A program made the position numbers and the translations under genes. A DNA stretch of 7,926 nucleotides, from the NCBI GenBank assembly GCA_937916025.1, contig CALGGX010000285.1, forward strand, positions 1 through 7,926, given 5' to 3'. This document shows positions 1-6,965 of the stretch, one piece after another; positions within the stretch are counted from its first letter, which is position 1; every line of letters starts with the position of its first letter. Origin of the DNA: an uncultured Selenomonadales bacterium. GTDB lineage: Bacteria; Bacillota_C; Negativicutes; Selenomonadales; Selenomonadaceae. Under the pieces are notes generated by a model. The model was given only the letters and a program-made list of their open reading frames with translations, was not told the DNA's origin and did not search any database.

Positions 1-597
1 GCCCCGGAAGACTTACAACTCAAAACCGACAGTGGAAACGTCGCGCCGAGTTGCAAAGCCGCTTGCCTAAATCGCAACGCACATCCGAACTCATTCAGCG
101 ATTGACATTGAAGCGCAACAATCGGACGAATGATTGTCTGAAGAAGACGGCGCGCTATATCGTTAATCACTGCATAGCAAATGACATAGGAACGCTCGTA
201 TGCGGATATAATGCCGACTTCAAACGCGGCATAAATCTCGGAGCGCAGACCAATCAGAATTTCACGCAAATCAGCTTTGGGAGTCTGCGCGAGCAATTGG
301 CAAATCTGTGCGCGCGGTACGGTTTAGAGTACGTCGAGCAGGAAGAATCGTATACGTCGAAAGCGAGTTTTTTTGGATGGAGATGACCTGCCTGTGTACA
401 ACGCGGATAATCCGCAAAAGTACGCATTCAGCGGGCAAAGAATCAGACGCGGCTTGTATCGCGCCGCAGACGGCACGCTCGTTAATGCCGATCTGAACGG
501 TGCAGCGAACATACTTCGTAAAAGTAAACGGAACTTCGATAACGAGGGACTGTGTAGGGGGCTTTTGGCTGGTCCTTTGCGGATTAGACTTGTTTAG
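1..597 (+). pseudogene. tnpB: TnpB RNA-guided endonuclease, 5' truncated by window edge and frameshifted
   Basis: TnpB is an omega-RNA-guided RuvC nuclease of IS200/IS605 and IS607 elements. The frame is open from position 3 and gives typical TnpB sequence: an Arg/Lys-rich helix (RLTLKRNNRTNDCL), then GTLVCGYNADFKRGINLG, and the RuvC-II motif EQEESYTSKAS with its catalytic Glu. At a T7 run (368-374) the frame breaks and ends at 384-386. One T fewer would give SKASFLDGDDLPVYN and continue to 597 through FSGQRIRRGLYR and the RuvC-III motif NADLNGAANILRK, which carries the last catalytic Asp. The end PLRIRLV is usual for this branch. The CxxC zinc finger of many TnpBs is absent and replaced by a GDD...NPQKYAFSG linker, as in a known zinc-finger-free group. 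The RuvC-I Asp lies outside the window. The frameshift is either real inactivation or a homopolymer sequencing error. Confidence 0.8.
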
Positions 598-638
598 TCG
601 CGCAAGAATCCCCTGCCGCAAGGCTCGGGGAGTGTCAA
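598..638 (+). ncRNA. Candidate element right end / omega-RNA 3' scaffold hairpin
   Basis: Just after the tnpB stop, CCCC (610-613) pairs with GGGG (627-630) and GCC (615-617) pairs with GGC (622-624). A GCAA tetraloop caps the stem and a T/TC mismatch interrupts it. AGTGTCAA follows. In TnpB systems the omega-RNA runs from within the 3' end of tnpB through the right end, and its guide is the flanking DNA. By that rule the guide would begin at about 639. The hairpin is seen directly; the omega-RNA role is inferred from position. Confidence 0.42.
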
Positions 639-642
639 ATCA

Positions 643-651
643 TGATACAAT
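643..651 (+). promoter_or_regulatory. Possible extended -10 promoter for the HAD gene
   Basis: TGATACAAT contains a TG-n-TACAAT extended -10 box, 34 bases upstream of the HAD start codon. No convincing -35 hexamer lies at the right distance, where the sequence is the GC-rich arm of the element's right-end hairpin. If it is real, the promoter touches the element boundary, so any -35 region would now come from the insertion. Confidence 0.33.
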
Positions 652-685
652 TTCGATTGACAAAAGCAATGGGAGGTTTTTTTTG

Positions 686-1507
686 ATGCAATACAAATTG
701 TTGGCGTTGGACATGGACGGCACGCTCCTCAATTCATCGAAAAAGATCACGCCGAAGACGCTCGAGGCGATCAATCGACTGCTCGAGCGCGGAGTGCACG
801 TCGTCATTTCGAGCGGCAGAAACATTCCGGAGATGAGTTACTGCTCCGAGCAGCTCAAAAACATTCGCTATGCCGTGCTGATGAGCGGCGGCATGGTTTA
901 CGACTTCGTTGAAGAGAAGCCGATCGCGTTGCATCCTATCTCGACCGAAATCGCGCTCGAGATCATTGACGTCGGCATCGCCGAACGCGCAATGATCCAT
1001 ATTCATTCGGTCCGCGACTCGATCGTCAGCCGCGCGGACGTTGAACACATGTCGGATTTTTATATGGGTATCTATCAAGACATGTTCAAGCGCATCTGCA
1101 TGTTCGTCGACGACATGAAACAATTCGCGCTCGAGCACCGCAACGAGATCGTCAAAGTCAATCTCTATAGCCGTTCTCCCGAGTCGAGACAAAAAGCTCT
1201 CGAGCGGCTTAAACATCTTCCGATCGAGCCGGTTTTCGCCGAAGAAACAAACCTTGAGGCTTCGCCGCGCGGAATTTCAAAAGCGTCGGGTTTGATCGAG
1301 CTCTGCAAACATCTCGGCATTTCTCTCGAAGATACGATCGCAATCGGCGATGCTCCGAACGATCTCGAAATTCTTCAAACGGCGGGCGTCGGAATTGCCA
1401 TGGGAAATGCGGACGAGCGGATCAAATCAATCGCCGATTTCGTCACGGACGACAACGATCACGACGGCATTGCTCGCGCCGTCGAAGAATTTTTTCAGCC
1501 GAAATAA
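686..1507 (+). CDS. Cof-type HAD-superfamily phosphatase
   Basis: This is a Mg-dependent haloacid-dehalogenase phosphatase of the Cof/YidA type (HAD subclass IIB). Such soluble enzymes dephosphorylate sugar phosphates, flavin or nucleotide-like substrates, and the substrate cannot be read from sequence. The product is 273 residues, the usual family length. Motif I is LDMDGTLL, with nucleophile D9 and acid/base D11. Motif II is ISSGRN (residues 41-46). K199 in PRGISK is the motif III Lys, and GDAPND (221-226) is motif IV, here with Pro where Ser or Asn is more usual. The alpha/beta cap lies between motifs II and III. The ATG is chosen because GGGAGG (671-676) sits 9 bases upstream and motif I follows at once. 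A T8 run fills most of that spacer. The gene is intact and its stop lies 16 bases before the first CARF-HEPN gene, so the two could be co-transcribed. No known pathway links them. Confidence 0.9.
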   Translation: MQYKLLALDMDGTLLNSSKKITPKTLEAINRLLERGVHVVISSGRNIPEMSYCSEQLKNIRYAVLMSGGMVYDFVEEKPIALHPISTEIALEIIDVGIAERAMIHIHSVRDSIVSRADVEHMSDFYMGIYQDMFKRICMFVDDMKQFALEHRNEIVKVNLYSRSPESRQKALERLKHLPIEPVFAEETNLEASPRGISKASGLIELCKHLGISLEDTIAIGDAPNDLEILQTAGVGIAMGNADERIKSIADFVTDDNDHDGIARAVEEFFQPK

Positions 1508-1523
1508 CGGGAGTTGATGCGCT

Positions 1524-3092
1524 TTGAAAAATATCATTCTGTTGTTTTTGAGCGACGTAAAGGTGCATTTGGAAGGCGATAAGGTCGCGGTAATTCGCGG
1601 GCGAGCCGGAGCGCATTTCGCGCATCTTCGTCTTCGCATCGAATACCGTCCGCACGCAACACATTCAAGCACGTCCGTCGAATTTGCCGTATCTGAATGA
1701 GCACGGCAAGCCGGTGACGCATCCGGAATATTTCAAGGCGAGACTCGGCGAATTCATTCCGAACATCGAGGAGAAAATGCCGCAGGAAGCAATTTTCGAT
1801 TACGACGAGAACGGCTCGATCGCAAGCGATTTGTCCGGCGTGGCGGAAATGGCGGCGAAGGTTCAGCAATATGCCGCCTCGATCGGAGAAGAAGTCATGT
1901 TGCACGTCGATTTCACCGGAGGCTTGCGGCACGCAAACATGATCGTGCTCGACGTCGTTCGTCTGCTCGAATACAGCGGCATTAAGATCGGGCATTTGCT
2001 GTACTCGAAATTGTCGCGTCCGAATCCGGGCAAGGTCGAGGAAGTCGGCAGCATTTACGAGCTGTTTCAATTAATTTCGGGCGTCGAGGAGGTTGATTGC
2101 GGCTATGGAGAATTTCTCGGAAGAGATCAAACTCTGTCATTACGGTCAATTCCGCGCGGCGATCATCGAGTTGCACGATGCCGTTCATGACTTCGACGCC
2201 GAAGACGGCAATTTGCAGGATTTGTTGATGCTCCGATTGATTGATCGCATTCGGCAGGATTATTCCGATCTGATTGAATTTCGCGAGCTCGACGATTTGA
2301 AAGTCATTCGCCGGTGCATCAAAAACGGTTACATGCAACAGGCGTTGACGCTCTACACCGAGCGATTGCCGGAATATCTCGGCGAGCACGGCATCTTTCG
2401 ATTGACGCCCGAACAAGCCGCCGCGCTCGACAAAAAAGTTGTTGACGATACGATGCATCGCAATCGGTGGTTCCTGATGTTGAATGAAAAACCGCCGGTC
2501 GGCAAAAATCTCGACAAGGGCATCAAAATCTTCTGCAATGCAATCAAACAAGACGCCGTCGTTGCCGTCAACAAAAATCGTTTCGATTATGCGGCGTGGA
2601 AGAAAAATCTCGACGCGAAACTTCAAAAATTGTTGATGATGCTCAAGGACGAGCCGCGCCTTCATCGGATATTTGAAACATTGAGCCGCGTCCGCGCGGA
2701 ACCGGAATTGCTGATGAATCCCGCCGCCGAAGTGCTCGATCCGCGAGATCATCAACGCAATCTTAAAAGAGCTCTCGGAAATTTCGGATCCGAATGTGCG
2801 CCGCAAACGCCTGTTCAGTTTTTTGAACGACATTCCGAACAACGAGATACCGAAGTATTTCGACGGCGTCAAACACGACGAATATCGGCTGATGCTCCGC
2901 AACGGCACTTTCGAGCTCTTGATTGACGAAGAGACATTCGTTGCCGTCATGGAAAAATATTCGCGGCTGAAGAATGAACGCAATCACAGCAATCACGCGC
3001 GGAGCGATCGCGGCGAATTTGCAACGGCGGAAGAATTGAAGGCTTTCATCGAGAACGGTCTCAATGAATTGGAAGAGGCATTGCGGAAATGA
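1524..3092 (+). pseudogene. CARF-HEPN ribonuclease, Csm6/Csx1-like (first paralogue), multiply frameshifted
   Basis: In type III CRISPR systems CARF-HEPN proteins bind cyclic oligoadenylate made by Cas10 and then degrade RNA non-specifically. Translation could start at TTG 1524 (GGGAG 10 bases upstream), giving KNIILLFLSDVKVHLEGDK. The frame then switches near 1590 to SRIFVFASNTVRTQ and the CARF signature DFTGGLRHANM (from 1909), a variant of the DxTHG motif. Near 2080-2105 it switches again, from LFQLISGVEE to AAMENFSEEIKLC. Both junctions appear to lack about 20-30 residues present in the paralogue at 3470, including the CARF TNES segment. A third shift near 2735-2745 joins LLMNPAAEVLDP to REIINAILKEL. 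The C-terminal HEPN motif is RNHSNH (2979-2996), an RX4H ribonuclease signature. The stop overlaps the next ATG (ATGA). Three breaks make it very unlikely that a full-length enzyme is produced. Confidence 0.82.
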
Positions 3093-3458
3093 ACGGAGTC
3101 TTTGTCAATCACACAAACCACCCTTCGGCGCAATGGAGTGAAGCGCAAAAAAAACTCCGCGCGGAGCTTCGGCGAGATCGTTGACGTGCCGTTTCCTGCC
3201 GTGTCTTCGAGCGCGAGCCGCGAGCAAGTCCTTAAACTCGTCGATGAGCAACTGTCGGCAATATTGAAATTATCGCCGAGCGCGGTGCTCTGTCAAGGCG
3301 AATACACCTACACCTTCGCTATGGTCGAGCAACTCAAGCGGCGCGAAATTCCTGCCATGGCGGCGTGCTCGGAACGCGTCGTCGAAGAATTTATTGCCGA
3401 AGACGGCTCGACGCAACGCCTTTCAAACTTCCGCTTCGTCCGCTTTCGATTGTATTGA
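3089..3458 (+). pseudogene. Small CRISPR-ancillary protein of unknown function, frameshifted at A8
   Basis: This small gene lies between two CARF-HEPN genes. Its ATG overlaps the preceding stop (ATGA, 3089-3092), which suggests translational coupling. The start frame reads MNGVFVNHTNHPSAQWSEAQ, then breaks at A8 (3147-3154). One A fewer restores RSFGEIVDVPFPAV, then SPSAVLCQGEYTYTFAMV, AACSERVVEEF and the end FRFVRFRLY, for about 122 residues. Without correction the start frame stops at 3182. I do not recognise a named family with certainty. A beta strand followed by NHTNHP, a GEIVDVPFP segment and a second Rossmann-like strand-helix (AVLCQGEYTYT) recall small type III ancillary proteins such as Csx15/Csx20. 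That resemblance and its position make a ring nuclease or cyclic-oligoadenylate regulator possible. This is inference only. Confidence 0.55.
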
Positions 3459-3469
3459 CGGAGGGTATG

Positions 3470-4974
3470 ATGAAACACTTAATGCCGGCGTTCGTCAGTC
3501 CGGTGAACGCGCGATATATCGGCGAGCCGATCGTTTATCCCGATATTCTCGGGCGACCGTACCGCTCGATCCAAACCAACGAGTCGGCAATCGTTTACAT
3601 CGAGCGAATGCTCCGCGCGGAATCGCTGTCGAGAATCTTTTTGATTGCAAGCGATCACGTGCGAAACGATCTCGCGCCCGATAACGAGTTCGGCTCGATC
3701 ACACACTTGGAATTTCTCAAACAACGCATCTCTAAAGAGTGTCCGAACCTCGAAGACTGTTTCACCGTGCTGAATTATTCCGACGCGGTTGACGGAGCGG
3801 AGAAGCTCGAGAAAAACATTCTGCAGATTGCCGATATCGCCGATGCCGTCTCCGAGTACGCAAAACAGTATCCGAACGACGCAATCAAAATGCGCGCCGA
3901 TATGACCGGCGGCTTTCGTCACACGTCGATGATGATGCTGTCGATCATGCAATTGCTGAAAGATCGCGGCATTGCAATCGGCGAGGTTTTATACTCCGAT
4001 CCGAACGTGCCGACAGTGTATCGCGCCACCGAAATTCAACGCATGTTCTCGCTGATCAACGGCGCGGACGAGTTCGTTAAGTTCGGCAGTGTAGACGCCG
4101 TCTGGGAATACTTCGGCGATAATCCGCCCGAGCCGCTCAATTCGCTTTTGAAGGCGATGAAGACGTTCTCGGAGGCGATCAAAATCTGCCGCACGAGCAC
4201 GATCGAAGGCGAATTGAAAGATCTCGGGCGGCATATTCAGACATTCCGAGAGCACTCCGGCAAAGACATCAAGAGTGAGCTGTTTGCGAAGATCATCGAC
4301 ACGATCGAGACCGAGTACGGCGTGCCGGCGAATATGTCAATTGCAAGAGCCGCCGCCGTCGAATCCATGTCTTTCGGACGCAATTGGAAGCCGGTCCGTT
4401 TTTGAAGGCATTGAGTATCAAGCGCGAGTATGGCAAGCTGCAGGCATTTGTCGATGAATATTCGCGCGGCAAAAAGATATTCATCAAAGTCAAATGCAAC
4501 AACATCAACATCGATTCCTTCAAATCGCAATTTCCGATGACGGTGCAGGCATTGCAAGCGATTTACAATGACAGAAAGCGGACGACGCCGATCAACAAAT
4601 CGTTTGCGACGTTCGTGCGGCAGGTTAATTATGACAAACTGCCGAGCTTTATATCGCAACTGCCGAATACGGTTTTGATCAAGCTGTTTGAAATTGATAA
4701 GAACAACATTTTGTTGCAAAGATCGGGCGCGGGCGAAAGGTCGGAGCGTAAATGGAGAACTCGAGAAGGTACTTATCGGCAATTGCTGAAAAACGGCACG
4801 TTGCGTTCGGACATTGCCGAAGACGCGGCGATTAAATTGTTGCACGGCTACTACGACATTCGGATTGAACGCAATCAAGTGAACCATGCGACTGCCGAGT
4901 CAACGACCGGCATCGGAGAGTTGTCGTCGATGATTGAGGCGTATCTCGCGGAGCTCGAGAAATATCGGAAATAA
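3470..4974 (+). pseudogene. CARF-HEPN ribonuclease, Csm6/Csx1-like (second paralogue), frameshifted in the middle
   Basis: This is a paralogue of the gene at 1524. The second of two adjacent ATGs (3467, 3470) is preferred because GGAGGG (3460-3465) is better spaced from it. The N-terminal CARF domain has TNESAIVYI (from residue 36), SRIFLIASDHVRND and DMTGGFRHTSM (from residue 144; DxTGG in place of DxTHG). The frame ends at a TGA at 4403-4405 after 311 residues. The adjoining frame continues with FLKALSIKREYGKLQAFV to 4974 and contains RNQVNH (4870-4887), the HEPN RX4H motif. One extra T at the T5 run 4399-4403 would join the frames as VRFLKALS, but an earlier shift is also possible. The helical block found in the first paralogue (CIKNGYMQQALTLYTERLPE) is missing, so an internal deletion near the junction is likely. 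As written, the CARF and HEPN halves are separated. A bidirectional terminator follows. Confidence 0.8.
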
Positions 4975-4983
4975 AAATCGAAA

Positions 4984-5025
4984 TTAAAAAATCTCGACAA
5001 CCTGACCGGTTGCCGGGATTTTTTT
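4984..5025. terminator. Bidirectional intrinsic terminator between convergent operons
   Basis: A 13-bp inverted repeat (4990-5002 with 5008-5020) has one mismatch, one G-T pair and a 5-base loop. Seven Ts (5019-5025) follow it on the + strand, and the A-rich left flank supplies a T tract on the - strand. It lies 15 bases after the second CARF-HEPN gene's stop and just beyond the end of cas1. It therefore suits termination of both operons. Confidence 0.82.
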
Positions 5026-5075
5026 GTGTTTCCAAATCGCTGGCGGTATGAACGGCGCGTACCATTACAGTAAGG

Positions 5076-5933
5076 TTACAAAACCGCAAGCGGTACGAAC
5101 CGGCGCACGACTTCTTATAGTCGAGCCGCGTCGAAAACTTCCGCACGCGATCCAAGATCATCTCGCGACTGTTGCGCTCGCCGTACTCTTTGTACGGACG
5201 CAACATATATTCTTCATAGCGCGAATACCACGCCGGCCGCGCCGAATCCGTCAGCCGACAGTCGTCTTTCGACTTGATGAAATCGTCCGGCTTGATACTG
5301 CGCTGATTGGCGAGCGTCAGCACCAATCGATCGATCACCGGCTGCCGAAACAGCCCCATCAGATCAAACACGAGCGAGTGTTTCCTGCCGTCGTTGGCAT
5401 GGAAGAAGCCGATGCGCGAGTCCATGCCGCACATCAAAATCGCCACGCGCACCTCACGCTCCAAAAACGCATAGCCGTAATTCAACAGCGCATTGATCGG
5501 ATCTTTGCCCGGGTGTTGCGATCTGCCTTTCCAATTCGAAGTATTTCCTCGACGCCAAACCTTTAATGCCGCGCAATTCATCAATCGCCTTTGCGCCGAA
5601 AACCTTGTCCGAGTACAGCTTGAGTTTCTGAACGGCGTCCGCCAACGTCTTTTTCGTCTTGAGATATTGCCGAAGCACGCGCGCCACCGATTGACTTGTG
5701 TTTTGAATGTGCCCGACGACATTGCCGAAGTCGTCGACTTAGACGACGGGAATTTTCTGCTCGAGCATGGCGAAGATCGTCGGAGTGGTGATGTGAGCGT
5801 GTTGCCCGATCTCAATGCCTTCGAGCGTGCGGAACGGGAGCCGCGCAACGAGTTTCGAGTCTTTCTCGACGATCACGCGCGAACCGTCCTTGCGCGCCGA
5901 ACTGCCTTCCGACAGGAGATACAACACGCCCAC
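5076..5933 (-). pseudogene. cas1: Cas1 CRISPR integrase, degraded
   Basis: Cas1 is the integrase subunit that inserts new spacers with Cas2. GTG 5933, 9 bases after AAAGGTG, gives a typical N-terminus (VLYLLSEGSSARKDGSRVIV), and GIEIGQHAHITTPTIFAML follows. An in-frame TAA (5739-5741) interrupts PVV-stop-VDDFGNVVG, where Cas1 proteins usually have Tyr, Phe or His. The same frame continues to DELRGIKGLASRKYFEL. It then switches near 5540 to NWKGRSQHPGKDPINALL and NYGYAFLEREVRVAIL, with the expected catalytic Glu in this stretch, and to RIGFFH with the conserved His. At SLVFDLMGLFRQ the usual acidic metal ligand (Glu) is Gly. Compared with the usual architecture, the segment before IQNTSQ and about a dozen residues before NWKGRS seem to be missing. 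No sensible stop closes the C-terminal frame, which overruns the terminator. The end at 5076 is a guess based on a nearby VPLAVL-stop in another frame. Integrase activity is very unlikely. Confidence 0.85.
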
Positions 5934-6189
5934 AATCAATCACACCTTTCAGACAACAAAAAATGCCCTTGACGCACGTTTTGCACAGCGGCGTCATCAA
6001 AACCAAGCCGCGTTCTTCGTCTTGCATCGCCATTTCCGACAGTCGCTTCCAAACGACATCCGAACGCGCCGCGCTCAAATCGCAAACAAACACGCTGTAT
6101 TGCAATCGAAACGCAAACACTTCGAGATATTTCGCGATGTCGTCACGCAATTTATCATCGGTGATATCGCAGCAGATCAGATATTTCAT
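5812..6189 (-). CDS. cas2: Cas2 CRISPR adaptation protein, C-terminus probably frameshifted
   Basis: Cas2 dimers bridge two Cas1 dimers in the spacer-acquisition complex. The N-terminal 77 residues are clear Cas2: MKYLICCDITDD with conserved D8, FRLQYSVFVCDL (from residue 27) and LMTPLCKTCVKGIF (from residue 64). The PLCxxC end is common in Cas2 of type III loci. As written the frame then runs to 125 residues with an Arg-rich tail antiframe to cas1. At T6 on the coding strand (5958-5963) one T fewer would give KGIFVV and a stop at 5949-5951, just ahead of the cas1 ribosome-binding site, for a normal-looking protein of 79 residues. The ATG overlaps the cas6 stop (ATGA, 6186-6189), so the genes are translationally coupled. 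The Cas2 core is present, but the tail is abnormal unless the extra base is an error. Gene order is cas6-cas2-cas1, with cas2 before cas1. Confidence 0.85.
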   Translation of the reverse strand: MKYLICCDITDDKLRDDIAKYLEVFAFRLQYSVFVCDLSAARSDVVWKRLSEMAMQDEERGLVLMTPLCKTCVKGIFCCLKGVIDCGRVVSPVGRQFGAQGRFARDRRERLETRCAAPVPHARRH

Positions 6190-6965
6190 GCAAAATCAAC
6201 TCGCGTTTGACCGAATCCTTGAGCAGTGAGCCGCCCGACGCCGGAGTACTCGGCGAATTTCGCCGGCAAGCCGAACACTCGGCGCGTCTCTTCATTCAAC
6301 CGCTCGAGATTATAGCAGAAATTGCCGGAAAAAGCGAGCGTGCCGCGATCGTTGCCGAGAAAGACCTTTCGACTGCGTCCTTGCCATGTCGTAAGCCGGA
6401 CTTGGACGGTGAGTTCTCGGATCAATTTTTTGTCGACGGTTGCAGGCATGTCAAGTTGTGTCCATTTTTCGGCAATCGATTGGAAGATCAGTTCCGGGCG
6501 CGGATACGGTGCATCGCAATCATCAATCCGAAACGTCGTCGGGCTTACGAAGTCGAATTTGATCGTGTCGAAATACGGATAATGTTTTGCGGCGTCGAGG
6601 AACTCCGACTTCGGCTTGCAAGATACATCAAAATCGTCGACGTTCAAAATCAATTCACCGGCGCGGAGTCGGAAATCGATCGGCATTGACGCGGCAACGC
6701 GGAGCATTTCTTCATTGAGAGTCGTCACGCGCCGGAGAAAATGATCGCGCCGCGAGACTTGCCAATTTTTATCGCCGATATGCGAGTTGAACGGCTTAAG
6801 AAACGACACCGTGAACGGCTTGATGTTCATTCGATCGTGGACTTCTTCGTCGATGCCGAATTCGCGCAGAAAATTGAAGAAGGCGGCGTGCATGAATCTG
6901 CCGTTGACGCTCGAGATCGCGGCTGAATTTTCCGCGCGGAGTTTGAAGATGATCGAGCCCAACAT
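6186..6965 (-). CDS. cas6: Cas6 CRISPR pre-crRNA endoribonuclease
   Basis: Cas6 cuts the repeat in pre-crRNA to release guides for the effector complex, without needing metal. The product is 259 residues with two RAMP/ferredoxin-like domains. Near the N-terminus is NGRFMHAAFFNFL (residues 21-33), followed by VHDRMNIKPFTVSFL. H26 and H43 are candidate catalytic histidines, and H43 best fits the general base of the family. PRPELIFQSIAEKW lies in the C-terminal domain, which ends with the Gly-rich loop YSGVGRLTAQGFGQTRV. The ATG is supported by GAGGTGG 6 bases upstream and by a TGATG overlap with the stop of the upstream RAMP gene. Its own stop overlaps the cas2 ATG. No frameshift, internal stop or missing block is seen. 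This contrasts with cas1, cas2 and the ancillary genes, and suggests crRNA processing is still maintained. Confidence 0.88.
   Translation of the reverse strand: MLGSIIFKLRAENSAAISSVNGRFMHAAFFNFLREFGIDEEVHDRMNIKPFTVSFLKPFNSHIGDKNWQVSRRDHFLRRVTTLNEEMLRVAASMPIDFRLRAGELILNVDDFDVSCKPKSEFLDAAKHYPYFDTIKFDFVSPTTFRIDDCDAPYPRPELIFQSIAEKWTQLDMPATVDKKLIRELTVQVRLTTWQGRSRKVFLGNDRGTLAFSGNFCYNLERLNEETRRVFGLPAKFAEYSGVGRLTAQGFGQTRVDFA

Larger units (their letters stand above)
1..638 (+). mobile_element. 3' part of an IS200/IS605- or IS607-type element (tnpB plus right end)
   Basis: The left edge of the window cuts this element. What remains is the C-terminal half of a TnpB gene and, 12 bases after its stop, a GC-rich hairpin followed by AGTGTCAA. 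That layout is typical of the right end of TnpB-carrying elements. No tnpA is visible, so the element may be a tnpB-only derivative or tnpA may lie to the left. The right boundary at about 638 is inferred from the hairpin and the terminal TCAA. It is not proved, because no empty site can be compared here. Confidence 0.6.

Noticed and set aside
1517..1582. ATG at 1517 as start of the first CARF-HEPN gene
   Set aside because: It reads a different frame and meets a stop after 21 codons. TTG 1524 gives the family-like KNIILLFLSDV instead.
1982..2983. A 333-codon - strand frame
   Set aside because: It lies opposite the first CARF-HEPN gene, and the + strand carries the conserved motifs. The composition is what a codon-biased antisense frame would give.
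3479..3952. His/Arg-rich - strand frame
   Set aside because: It is the reverse of the CARF domain of the second paralogue, with no independent start signal.
5024..5566. Long + strand open frame opposite cas1
   Set aside because: It is antisense to recognisable Cas1 sequence (NYGYAFLE, RIGFFH) and has no motif or ribosome-binding site of its own.
5739..5741. Reassignment of TAA to an amino acid, explaining the stop inside cas1
   Set aside because: The HAD gene and the second CARF-HEPN gene both end in TAA at sensible positions, and cas1 has other lesions, so a nonsense mutation is simpler.
6186..6965. Extending cas6 upstream to the longer open frame starting at 7226
   Set aside because: The extra residues are Arg/Lys-rich and antiframe to the RAMP gene. 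The ATG at 6965 has a good ribosome-binding site and a typical Cas6 N-terminus.
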